From assembly GCF_900566055.1 (NCBI RefSeq), contig NZ_UPHQ01000006.1:114409-178408 (forward strand): DNA of 64,000 bases, in the 5' to 3' direction. Origin of the DNA: Mycobacterium innocens (GTDB taxonomy: Bacteria > Actinomycetota > Actinomycetes > Mycobacteriales > Mycobacteriaceae). Below are positions 10,672 to 18,376 of this stretch, piece after piece. Both the position numbers and the translations under genes were made by a program. The notes under the pieces are model-generated. The model saw only the letters and a list, made by a program, of their open reading frames with translations. It had not been told where the DNA came from and did not search any database. The stretch's first letter is position 1, and each line of letters begins with the position of its first letter.

Positions 10672-10688
10672 ATACCCCATACGGGTAT
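10672..10688. promoter_or_regulatory. RicR operator between mymT and the O-methyltransferase gene
   Basis: The 17-bp sequence ATACCCCATACGGGTAT contains TACCC-N5-GGGTA, the palindrome known from copper-regulated RicR promoters in M. tuberculosis. It is 62 bp from the mymT start and 71 bp from the divergent O-methyltransferase start, so it could control both. Its 3' half on the minus strand overlaps a TATAGA -10-like element for mymT, which fits repression by occlusion. Confidence 0.88.
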
Positions 10689-10759
10689 CTGGTAACCATC
10701 CGGAACGGGTAATTTGATCGTGCCGAGCCGATGCGCGTGGACCGGACTAGCGTTTCGGT

Positions 10760-11416
10760 ATGGCCCAACCGACCCCGCACGACGTCGACGCCTTCCTGGA
10801 CAGCACGCTGATCGGCGACGACCCGGTGTTGTCCGCGGCGCTGCAGGCCAGCGACGCCGCGGGGTTGCCTCGCATCGCCGTCTCCGCGCAGCAGGGCAAG
10901 TTCCTGTGCCTGCTGACCGGCGCCATGCAGGCGCGCCGCATCCTCGAGATCGGCACGCTGGGCGGTTTCAGCACCATCTGGCTGGCCCGCGGCGCGGGCC
11001 CATGGGGACGGGTGGTGACGCTGGAATATGAACCCAAACACGCCGCGGTGGCCCGCGCCAACCTGCAGCGGGCGGGTGTCGCCGATCGGGTGGAGGTGGT
11101 GGTCGGCGCGGCGCTGGACACCCTGCCGACGGTGACCGGCGCTCCGTTCGACCTGGTGTTCATCGACGCCGACAAAGAGAACAACGCCGCCTACCTGCAA
11201 TGGGCCGTCCGGCTCGCCCGGCCCGGCGCAGTGATCGTCGTAGACAACGTGATTCGCGACGGTCAGGTGCTGTCAGCGGAATCCGACGACGCCAGCGCGG
11301 TGGCGACACGCCAGACCCTGCAGTTGATGGGCCGGCACCCGCGTCTGGACACCGCGGCGATCCAGACGGTCGGGACGAAGGGCTGGGACGGATTCGCCAT
11401 CGCAGCCGTCCGCTAA
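10760..11416 (+). CDS. SAM-dependent O-methyltransferase (Rv0187-like)
   Basis: The 218-residue class I methyltransferase is of the catechol/caffeoyl-CoA type. It shows the SAM motif ILEIGTLGGFSTIWLARG, the metal-binding Asp of FIDADKENN and VVDNV with a following Asn/Asp. These enzymes methylate catechol-like hydroxyls using a divalent metal; the substrate here is unknown. It is divergent from mymT across a shared 149-bp region containing a RicR box, so copper control of this gene is possible but unproven. It is convergent with the next gene (12-bp gap). Confidence 0.88.
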   Translation: MAQPTPHDVDAFLDSTLIGDDPVLSAALQASDAAGLPRIAVSAQQGKFLCLLTGAMQARRILEIGTLGGFSTIWLARGAGPWGRVVTLEYEPKHAAVARANLQRAGVADRVEVVVGAALDTLPTVTGAPFDLVFIDADKENNAAYLQWAVRLARPGAVIVVDNVIRDGQVLSAESDDASAVATRQTLQLMGRHPRLDTAAIQTVGTKGWDGFAIAAVR

Positions 11417-11428
11417 CGCCGTCAGGAG

Positions 11429-12415
11429 CTATTCGGGAGTGAGGTCCCTGACCGCCTGCTCGGCCGAGGTGATCTCGCCGATACGCAGCGCGGTCTCACC
11501 GGCATACAGGGCTGCCCGCTCCACCCAGGAATCGGGCGTCCCCGCGACCGGCGGCAGCGGAGTGAACAGCGGACGGCCCGGCGACTGCAACCGCAGCAGG
11601 GGACCGGCCTCGAAGTACCCCAGTAGCGAAAGCGGGCCGCTCACGGTGTTGAAGACCGCCGGCACCGCCTTGGCCATCCCGTCGTCGCGGCACCATCGTC
11701 GGGTGGCGTCGTTGGGCAGGACGCGGTGTCGCAGCGGCCAGCTGAAGCCGAACAGGTTCGTCTCGATCGTCTTGTCGGCGTTGATGATCCGGCGTTGATA
11801 CGCGCGGTTGGCGTTCGCCTCGTCGGTCATCAGGAATCGCGTTCCGGCGACCACACCGCTGGCGCCGGCCGCCAGGGCCGTGCTGGTGTCGGCGCGGTCC
11901 GCGATGCCCCCGGCGAGAAACACCGGCCGCTGCCCGGCCACCGCCAGAGCCTGCGGGAGGAAGTCCAGTGCCGGCATGGTCCCGACGAGGTGTCCGCCGG
12001 CTTCACGGCCCTGCGCGATCAACCCGTCAGCGCCGCCGGCGACCGCCCGCAGCGCCTGTTTCCGGGTGCCGACCATCACGAAGACGACGATGCCGGCGTC
12101 GCGCAGATGCCCGATGAGCCCCCGCTTCTCGCCGAAAGCCAGAACGACGACGTCTACCCCCGCGCGGACACACACGTCGACATGACCACGGTGCAGGAAG
12201 GGCAGCAACAGGTTGACCGCCACGGCGCGGCCCGGAGCCTTGGCCCGCACTTGATCGATGGCACTGCGCAACTGGCGAGCGGTGACCAGGCCGAGGGTGC
12301 CCAGGCCTCCTGCGTTGGCGACCGCAGCCGCCAACGCGGCACCGGCGATGCCGCCGCCCATGCCTGCCTGGGCGACCGGAACGTCCAGCCGCAGCCGGTC
12401 GAGGACATCAACCAT
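11429..12415 (-). CDS. Nitronate monooxygenase-like FMN enzyme (NMO/2-nitropropane dioxygenase family)
   Basis: The 328-residue product (start MVDVLDRLRLDVPVAQAGMGGG at 12415) is an FMN-dependent TIM-barrel enzyme. GGIAGAALAAAVANAGGLGTLG, LIAQGREAGGH (glycine-rich phosphate grip) and FLAGGIADR are typical of the nitronate monooxygenase / 2-nitropropane dioxygenase family. It would oxidise nitronates or act as an FMN reductase of unknown substrate. This gene takes the place of Rv0188 of M. tuberculosis, so it is accessory at this position. A PE_PGRS relic lies just upstream. Confidence 0.82.
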   Translation of the reverse strand: MVDVLDRLRLDVPVAQAGMGGGIAGAALAAAVANAGGLGTLGLVTARQLRSAIDQVRAKAPGRAVAVNLLLPFLHRGHVDVCVRAGVDVVVLAFGEKRGLIGHLRDAGIVVFVMVGTRKQALRAVAGGADGLIAQGREAGGHLVGTMPALDFLPQALAVAGQRPVFLAGGIADRADTSTALAAGASGVVAGTRFLMTDEANANRAYQRRIINADKTIETNLFGFSWPLRHRVLPNDATRRWCRDDGMAKAVPAVFNTVSGPLSLLGYFEAGPLLRLQSPGRPLFTPLPPVAGTPDSWVERAALYAGETALRIGEITSAEQAVRDLTPE

Positions 12416-12466
12416 CGGAAACCATCGGACCATCCCCCTTGTCTCGCGGTGACGGTCGGGCCGCCG

Positions 12467-12702
12467 TCAGATGGTGTGGCCGTCGAGCCCGTCCGCACCG
12501 ATGTTGCCCGGGCCGCCGTCGGTACCGCCCGGCGGGGTGCCGTGGCCGCCGGTTCCGCCGCCTCCTCCCATTGCGCCGCGCTGGCCACATTCGTCGTCGT
12601 GGCGGCCGCTGCCGCATTCCGGTTGGCCAGCGACGCGCCGATACTGTGCACATCGGCGGCCACCGAGGCCATGATTTCCGGTGAGACCAGGACATACGTC
12701 AT
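12467..12702 (-). pseudogene. Collapsed PE_PGRS relic
   Basis: From the ATG at 12702 the first about 44 codons encode a PE-type N-terminus (MTYVLVSPEIMASVAADVHS followed by IGASLANRNAAAAATTT). A shift of frame near 12570-12590 leads into a Gly-rich PGRS-like end (GGGGGTGGHGTPPGG ... GADGLDGHTI) that stops at 12467. A normal PE domain has about 100 residues, so roughly half of it and most of the PGRS are missing. I read this as a PE_PGRS gene reduced by an internal deletion. Confidence 0.6.
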
Positions 12703-12807
12703 CGGGCACCTCGCCGTGCTCACGAAAACCATCGCCCGGCAGTCACGAAGCGATGGATTGCACGATGCTATCGCCGCGAATCCGGGTTGTGGCTCGAACG
12801 GGCGTGG

Positions 12808-14502
12808 CTACCCGCAGACCGCGCCGCCGGCGGCGGAGCCGACCAGCTTGACGTACTTGGCCAGGACCCCGGTCCGGTAGCGCGGCGGCGGGGGAGCGAA
12901 ATCCAGTTGCCGGGCCGCGAATTCGTCCGGGTCGGCGAGCACGTCGAGGGTGCGGCTGGTGACGTCGAGCCGGATCCGGTCGCCGTCGCGCAGGAAGGCG
13001 ATCGGCCCCGCGTCGACGGCTTCGGGCGCGATGTGGCCGACGCACAGGCCGGTGGTACCGCCCGAGAACCGGCCGTCGGTCAGCAGCAGCACGTCTTTGC
13101 CCAGCCCCGCGCCCTTGATCGCTCCGGTGATGGCGAGCATTTCCCGCATCCCGGGCCCACCCTTGGGCCCTTCGTAGCGGATCACCACCGCGTCGCCCTT
13201 GGTGATGGTGCCGTCCTCGAGGGCGTCCAGCGCGGCCCGTTCACCATCGAAAACCCTTGCCACGCCTTCGAATACCTCGGAGTCGAAACCGGCGGTCTTG
13301 ACCACCGCACCCTCCGGCGCCAGCGATCCGCGCAGAATGGTGATCCCGCCGGTCGGGTGGATGGGGTTGCTCAGCGCGCGCAGGACTTTGCCGTCCGGAT
13401 CCGGCGGGGCAATGGCGGCCAGGTTCTCGGCCAGCGTCTGACCGGTCACAGTCAGGCAATCGCCATGCAGCAGACCGGCATCCAGCAGTGCTTTCATGAC
13501 CACCGGCACCCCGCCGATGTGGTCGACGTGCGACATCACGTAGCGGCCGAACGGCTTGACGTCGGCCAGATGCGGCACCTTCGACCCGATCCGGTTGAAG
13601 TCGTCCAGCGCCAGCTCGACGCCGGCTTCGTGGGCGATGGCCAGCAGGTGCAGCACCGCGTTGGTCGAGCCGCCGAACGCCATCACCACCGCGATCGCGT
13701 TCTCGAAGGCTTCTCTGGTGAGGATGTCGCGGGCGGTGATGCCGCGGCGCAGCAGTTCGACGACGGCCTGCCCGCTGCGGCGTGCGAACCCGTCGCGGCG
13801 ACGGTCGGTGGCCGGCGGCGCCGCGCTGCCCGGCAACGACATGCCCAGTGCCTCGGCGGCGCTGGCCATGGTGTTGGCGGTGTACATGCCGCCGCACGCG
13901 CCCTCGCCCGGGCAGATCGCGCGCTCGATGGCGTCGACGTCCTCCCGGCTCATCAGCCCGCGCGCACACGCGCCGACCGCTTCGAAGGCGTCGATGATGG
14001 TGACCTCGCGCTCGCTGCCGTCGGAGAGCTTGGCCAACCCCGGCAGAATCGAGCCCGCGTAGAGGAACACCGCCGCCAGGTCCAGGCGTGCGGCGGCCAT
14101 CAGCATTCCGGGCAGCGACTTGTCGCACCCGGCCAGCAGCACCGAGCCGTCCAGCCGCTCGGCCTGCATCACCGTCTCGACGCTGTCGGCGATCACCTCG
14201 CGCGACACCAGCGAGAAGTGCATCCCCTCGTGTCCCATCGAAATGCCGTCGGACACCGAGATCGTCCCGAACTCGAGGGGATAGCCGCCCGCGGCGAACA
14301 CCCCCTCCTTGACCGCCTTGGCCAACCGGTCCAGCGAGAGGTTGCACGGCGTGATCTCGTTCCACGACGATGCGACCCCGATCTGCGACTTGGCGAAGTC
14401 TTCGTCCCCCATGCCCACTGCCCGCAACATGCCGCGGGCAGCGGCCTTCTCCAGGCCGTCGGTGACGTCACGACTACGGGGCTTGATATCGGCTTCGGGC
14501 AT
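12808..14502 (-). CDS. ilvD: Dihydroxy-acid dehydratase IlvD
   Basis: The 564-residue IlvD/Edd enzyme converts 2,3-dihydroxyisovalerate and its homologue to the keto acids for valine, isoleucine and leucine. Cluster and metal motifs are visible: [35 protein letters not shown], and [17 protein letters not shown] near the C-terminus. The start ATG ([14 protein letters not shown]) is 31 bp from a RicR-type operator shared with the divergent ricR. The enzyme carries an exposed iron-sulfur cluster, and in E. coli such dehydratases are primary targets of copper toxicity. That makes the shared control region notable. Confidence 0.95.
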   Translation of the reverse strand: MPEADIKPRSRDVTDGLEKAAARGMLRAVGMGDEDFAKSQIGVASSWNEITPCNLSLDRLAKAVKEGVFAAGGYPLEFGTISVSDGISMGHEGMHFSLVSREVIADSVETVMQAERLDGSVLLAGCDKSLPGMLMAAARLDLAAVFLYAGSILPGLAKLSDGSEREVTIIDAFEAVGACARGLMSREDVDAIERAICPGEGACGGMYTANTMASAAEALGMSLPGSAAPPATDRRRDGFARRSGQAVVELLRRGITARDILTREAFENAIAVVMAFGGSTNAVLHLLAIAHEAGVELALDDFNRIGSKVPHLADVKPFGRYVMSHVDHIGGVPVVMKALLDAGLLHGDCLTVTGQTLAENLAAIAPPDPDGKVLRALSNPIHPTGGITILRGSLAPEGAVVKTAGFDSEVFEGVARVFDGERAALDALEDGTITKGDAVVIRYEGPKGGPGMREMLAITGAIKGAGLGKDVLLLTDGRFSGGTTGLCVGHIAPEAVDAGPIAFLRDGDRIRLDVTSRTLDVLADPDEFAARQLDFAPPPPRYRTGVLAKYVKLVGSAAGGAVCG

Positions 14503-14532
14503 CGTCCAAGTATCCTTGTGGCGCCCTACCTG

Positions 14533-14549
14533 ATACCCCGCTAGGGTAT
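14533..14549. promoter_or_regulatory. RicR operator between ilvD and ricR
   Basis: ATACCCCGCTAGGGTAT is the same TACCC-N5-GGGTA palindrome as at 10672-10688, with 13 of 17 positions identical. It is 76 bp before the ricR start and 31 bp before the ilvD start. RicR autoregulation is established in M. tuberculosis. Whether ilvD responds is open. Confidence 0.88.
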
Positions 14550-14625
14550 GAGGTAGTATCTAGGATTTACGGCAGCCCGATCGGCGATTTCCGCAGAGCT
14601 GGGGCGTCTGATCGTTGGGAGAATG

Positions 14626-14916
14626 ATGACAACCGACTACGGGTATTCGCAGCAGAAGGACAATTACGCCAAACGGCTGCGGCGCATCGAGGGTCAGGTG
14701 CGTGGAATCGCGCGCATGATCGAGGAGGACAAGTACTGCATCGACGTGCTGACCCAGATCAGCGCCGTCAATAGTGCGCTGAGAGCGGTGGCGCTGAACC
14801 TGCTCGACGAGCACCTGAACCACTGCGTCACCCGTGCCGTTGCCGAGGGCGGCACCGAAGCGGACAGCAAGATCGCCGAAGCCTCCGCAGCCATCGCCCG
14901 ACTCGTTCGTTCCTGA
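14626..14916 (+). CDS. ricR: Copper-sensing repressor RicR (CsoR family, Rv0190-like)
   Basis: The 96-residue CsoR-family four-helix DNA-binding protein contains KRLRRIEGQVRGIARMIEEDKYC and the Cu(I) ligands Cys38, His63 and Cys67 (DEHLNHC). Copper binding releases RicR from its operators. I chose the second of two adjacent ATGs (14623/14626), because GGGAG is better spaced for it and the N-terminus then matches the tuberculosis protein. The gene has its own operator upstream, and the second box at mymT is 3.9 kb away. Confidence 0.95.
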   Translation: MTTDYGYSQQKDNYAKRLRRIEGQVRGIARMIEEDKYCIDVLTQISAVNSALRAVALNLLDEHLNHCVTRAVAEGGTEADSKIAEASAAIARLVRS

Positions 14917-15043
14917 GCGCGCGGCCCGGCACGGGCGTGTTGACCCGCAATTCGTGTGAAGGCGCGGCGGCGGTGCGTACGGTGAGTGCAGCGTGATCGT
15001 CGCGACGCACTGCCGCGGTGCGCGGGCGACGCGCGGCCACTGA

Positions 15044-16321
15044 ATGCCGACAGATGTCACCGCCATGACTGCCGAGACCCGAACTGTTGCCCCTGCGGCC
15101 GCCGGACCGTGGACACCGCGGATCGCCGCGCAGTTGGCTGTGCTGGCCGCGGCGGCCTTCGTGTATGTCACCGCCGAGATCCTGCCGGTGGGTGCCCTGT
15201 CGGCGATCGCGCGGAACCTGAACATCAGCGTCGTCTTGGTGGGGACCCTGCTGACCTGGTATGCCCTGGTCGCGGCGCTGACGACGGTTCCGTTGGTGCG
15301 GTGGACGGCGCATTGGCCGCGGCGGCGGACCCTGGTGGTCGCCCTCGTCTGCCTGACCGTTTCGCAGCTGATCTCGGCGCTGGCGCCGAACTTCGCGGTG
15401 TTGGCCGGCGGGCGGGTGCTGTGTGCGGTCACCCATGGCTTGCTGTGGTCGGTCATCGCCCCGATCGCCACCCGGCTGGTGCCCTCCAGCCACGCCGGAC
15501 GCGCTACCACGTCGATTTACATCGGAACCAGCCTGGCGCTGGTGGTGGGCAGTCCACTGACGGCCGCTTTGAGCCTGATGTGGGGCTGGCGGCTGGCAGC
15601 GGTGTGCATCACCGTTGCGGCTGCCGCGGTCACTGTGGCGGCCCGGCTGCTGTTGCCCGAGCTGGTGCTCAGCGCGGACCAGTTGCGGCACGTCGGTCCG
15701 CGATCGCGCCATCACCGCAATCGCGCGCTGATCATCGTCAGCCTGATCACCATGATCGGCGTCACCGGCCATTTCGTCTCGTACACCTACATCGTGGTGG
15801 TCATCCGGCAAGTCGTCGGCGTGCACGGGCCGAATCAGGCGTGGCTGCTGGCCGCCTATGGGATCGCCGGAGTGATCGCGGTGGCTCTGGTGGCGCGCCC
15901 GCTGGACCGCCGGCCCAAGGGCGCGATGATTTTCTGTGTCGCCGGCCTGACCGTCGCGTTCGTTGTGCTGACGGCGCTGGCGTTCGGCGGTGGCCGCGCG
16001 CCGGTGACGACACTGGTCGTCGGGACCGGGGCGATCGTGCTGTGGGGAGCGGCTGCGACCGCGGTGTCGCCGATGCTGCAATCGGCGGCGATGCGCAGCG
16101 GGTCCGACGACCCCGACGGGGCATCCGGGCTGTACGTGACGGCGTTTCAGCTGGGCATCATGGCCGGCTCACTGGCGGGTGGACTGTTGTACGAGCGGAA
16201 TGTGGCGTTGATGCTCACCGCATCGGCGATCTTGATGGCCGTCGCGTTGGTGGGGATGACGGCGGCCCGGCGCGTCTTCGAGGCTGCGGATGAGGCCGCC
16301 CCGGGAAACTTCACAGCTTGA
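15044..16321 (+). CDS. MFS transporter (Rv0191-like)
   Basis: The 425-residue protein has twelve predicted membrane segments and belongs to the drug:H+ antiporter-1 type (AraJ/SotB-like), with PVGALSAIARNLNIS near helix 1 and MQSAAMRSGSDDPDGASGLYVTAFQLG in the second half. Rv0191 has been linked to chloramphenicol or pyrazinamide efflux in M. tuberculosis. It lies 127 bp after ricR on the same strand, with no obvious RicR box of its own, so it may be read through from ricR. Confidence 0.87.
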   Translation: MPTDVTAMTAETRTVAPAAAGPWTPRIAAQLAVLAAAAFVYVTAEILPVGALSAIARNLNISVVLVGTLLTWYALVAALTTVPLVRWTAHWPRRRTLVVALVCLTVSQLISALAPNFAVLAGGRVLCAVTHGLLWSVIAPIATRLVPSSHAGRATTSIYIGTSLALVVGSPLTAALSLMWGWRLAAVCITVAAAAVTVAARLLLPELVLSADQLRHVGPRSRHHRNRALIIVSLITMIGVTGHFVSYTYIVVVIRQVVGVHGPNQAWLLAAYGIAGVIAVALVARPLDRRPKGAMIFCVAGLTVAFVVLTALAFGGGRAPVTTLVVGTGAIVLWGAAATAVSPMLQSAAMRSGSDDPDGASGLYVTAFQLGIMAGSLAGGLLYERNVALMLTASAILMAVALVGMTAARRVFEAADEAAPGNFTA

Positions 16322-16443
16322 GTAAGGCTGCAGGTCAACGGCGTGAACTGAGCAGCTGACGCGGTGCCGGGCGGCTGCGGGACCGGAATGCAGCCGCTGC
16401 GCTATGCCACACTGGGGCCAGGACGTGACCGGAGGGATGACAT

Positions 16444-17472
16444 ATGTCGCGCTGGACGAGGGCCCGCAAGGGGGGCAGGAGGGGCAGGAAAGGAAGCCTC
16501 TTCGCCGCGGTGAACGTGGCCGGGGTGGTTTCGGTGTTGCTGCTGGGCGCCGGTCCCGCACTTGCGGACCCGGACCAGGTGCCCGGCGACCCGGGAGTGG
16601 TCGCGCCGGCTGAGCCTGCCGACCCGGGGGCGGCTCCCCCACCCGACCCGCTGGCCCTGCCTCCGCTGCCCGACCCGCTTGCGCCGCCGCCGCCCGACCC
16701 GCTGGCGATACCTGCCGCAGCCGGCCCGGTCGCGGGGCAGGATCCGACGCCGTTTGTCGGCGATCCGCCATTCCGCCCGCCGACATTCAATCCGGTCAAC
16801 GGCGCGATGGTCGGTGTGGCCAAACCGATCATCATCAACTTCCAGGTGCCCATCGCCGACCGCCCGATGGCTGAAAGCGCCATCCACATTTCGTCGATCC
16901 CGCCGGTGCCCGGCAAGTTCTATTGGCTGAGTCCAACCCAAGTTCGGTGGCGCCCGCTGCAATTCTGGCCGGCCAACACGGCGGTCAACATCGATGCGGC
17001 CGGCACCAGGTCGAGCTTTCGCACCGGTGACGCGCTGGTGGCCACCGCCGACGACGCCACGCACCAGATGACGATTACCCGCAACGGCGTGGTGCAGCAA
17101 ACCTTCCCGATGTCCATGGGGATGTCGGCCGGTAACCATCAAACCCCCAACGGCACGTACTACGTCTTGGAGAGGTTCCCGACGGTGGTGATGGACTCCT
17201 CGACGTACGGTGTCCCGGTCAACTCGCCGCAGGGTTACAAGGTGACCGTTTCCGATGCCGTCCGGATCGATAACAGCGGAAACTTCGTGCACAGCGCGCC
17301 GTGGTCGGTAGGTGATCAGGGCAAGCGCAACGTCAGCCACGGCTGCATCAACCTCAGTCCCGCCAACGCCAAGTGGTTCTACGACAACTTCGGCAGTGGG
17401 GACCCGGTAATCGTGAAGAACTCCGTGGGGACCTACAACAAGAACGACGGCGCTCAGGACTGGCAGATCTAA
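16444..17472 (+). CDS. L,D-transpeptidase (Rv0192/LdtMt4-like)
   Basis: The 342-residue protein has an Arg/Lys-rich N-terminus, a signal-type hydrophobic helix ending ALA-DPD, and a Pro/Asp-rich linker with repeated PDPLA units (residues about 60-95). A bacterial Ig-like domain ([25 protein letters not shown]) and a C-terminal YkuD catalytic domain follow. The active site is SHGCINLS with His299 and Cys301. Such enzymes make 3-3 cross-links in peptidoglycan and act outside the membrane. Position matches Rv0192. The neighbours Rv0193c-Rv0195 of M. tuberculosis are absent here. Confidence 0.9.
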   Translation: MSRWTRARKGGRRGRKGSLFAAVNVAGVVSVLLLGAGPALADPDQVPGDPGVVAPAEPADPGAAPPPDPLALPPLPDPLAPPPPDPLAIPAAAGPVAGQDPTPFVGDPPFRPPTFNPVNGAMVGVAKPIIINFQVPIADRPMAESAIHISSIPPVPGKFYWLSPTQVRWRPLQFWPANTAVNIDAAGTRSSFRTGDALVATADDATHQMTITRNGVVQQTFPMSMGMSAGNHQTPNGTYYVLERFPTVVMDSSTYGVPVNSPQGYKVTVSDAVRIDNSGNFVHSAPWSVGDQGKRNVSHGCINLSPANAKWFYDNFGSGDPVIVKNSVGTYNKNDGAQDWQI

Positions 17473-17645
17473 GAGCTGCCCTGGCGGGCCGGCTGCGGAC
17501 CTTGTGACATCAAGGGATCTGAGCCCGTCTCTTGGCGCCGCTCACGAGCGCTGACGCCGGGCCTGCGCAGACGCCGACGTTGCAGCTGTGACCAGGTGTG
17601 GCGGGGGCTGTCGGGTTAATCCGGCCACGGGCGACGCCTAAGTCG

Positions 17646-17712
17646 CCGTTCCCTTGCCTAAACCGCTCCCTTGCCCAAACCGCTCCCTTGCCAAGCCGCT
17701 CCCTTGTCCAAA
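17646..17712 (+). repeat. 17-bp tandem repeat, four imperfect copies
   Basis: The consensus CCGCTCCCTTGCCCAAA repeats with unit lengths 17, 17, 16 and 17 and only one to three differences per copy. It ends about 30 bp before the palindrome upstream of the TetR gene. It is a candidate variable-number locus. Confidence 0.9.
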
Positions 17713-17742
17713 CTGCGGCAGGAGGCCCTTGCGCAGCCGTGT

Positions 17743-17762
17743 TATGTATAGCAACATACATA
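17743..17762. promoter_or_regulatory. Palindromic operator for the Rv0196-like TetR regulator
   Basis: TATGTAT-AGCAAC-ATACATA is a perfect 7-bp inverted repeat with a 6-bp spacer, 26 bp upstream of the TetR start codon. AT-rich symmetry like this stands out in such GC-rich DNA. It sits where the -10 region would be, so autorepression is likely. Confidence 0.75.
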
Positions 17763-17788
17763 GGACAGTCCAGGCCCGAGGAGCAGCC

Positions 17789-18376
17789 ATGCGAAGTCCG
17801 CGCGAACGCATGGTCGTCTCTGCCGCGCTACTGATCCGCGAGCGTGGCGCACGCGCCACCGCCATCTCCGATGTGCTACGGCACAGCGGGGCGCCGCGCG
17901 GGTCGGCCTACCACTACTTCCCGGGCGGGCGGACCCAGTTGCTGTGCGAGGCCGTCGACTACGCCGGTGAGCACGTCGCGGCCATCATCACCGAACCCCG
18001 CGGCAGCCTCGACCTGCTGGACACGCTGATCAGCTGGTACCGCGAGCAGTTGCTCGCCAGCGACTTCCGTGCGGGGTGTCCCATCGCGGCGGTGGCGGTC
18101 GAAGCCGGCGAGGGCGCCGACGGCGAGCGAATGGCGTCGGTGATCGAGCACGCGGCGGCGGTGTTCGACCGCTGGTCAGACCTGGTCGCGCAGCGCTTCG
18201 TCAGCGACGGCATTCCGGCCGCCCGGGCGACCGAATTGGCGATGCTGGCGGTGTCGGCGCTGGAAGGCGCGCTGCTGCTGGCCCGGGTGCGGCGTGACCT
18301 GACGCCGCTTGAGTCGGTTCACCGCCAGCTGCACCACCTGCTACTGGCCGAGCTGCCGGAAGGGAAACCGCAATGA
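17789..18376 (+). CDS. TetR-family regulator (Rv0196-like)
   Basis: The 195-residue protein has an N-terminal HTH (ALLIRERGARATAISDVLRHSGAPRGSAYHYFPGGRTQ) and a C-terminal ligand domain of the LmrA/YxaF type (EAGEGADGERMASVIEHAAAVFDRW). The ATG at 17789 is preceded by GAGGAGC. It overlaps the molybdopterin oxidoreductase start by ATGA, so the two are translationally coupled, and the enzyme is the probable target. A palindromic operator lies upstream. Confidence 0.9.
   Translation: MRSPRERMVVSAALLIRERGARATAISDVLRHSGAPRGSAYHYFPGGRTQLLCEAVDYAGEHVAAIITEPRGSLDLLDTLISWYREQLLASDFRAGCPIAAVAVEAGEGADGERMASVIEHAAAVFDRWSDLVAQRFVSDGIPAARATELAMLAVSALEGALLLARVRRDLTPLESVHRQLHHLLLAELPEGKPQ

Larger units (their letters stand above)
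17473..17788. other. Intergenic region with tandem repeat and TetR operator
   Basis: This 316-bp region has no convincing gene. It holds a four-copy 17-bp tandem repeat (17646-17712) and a perfect palindrome (17743-17762) before the TetR start. In M. tuberculosis the large ABC transporter Rv0194 and flanking genes occupy this position. Confidence 0.6.

Noticed and set aside
17646..17712. A CRISPR array
   Set aside because: The repeats are 17 bp, directly adjacent and without spacers, and no cas gene is present.
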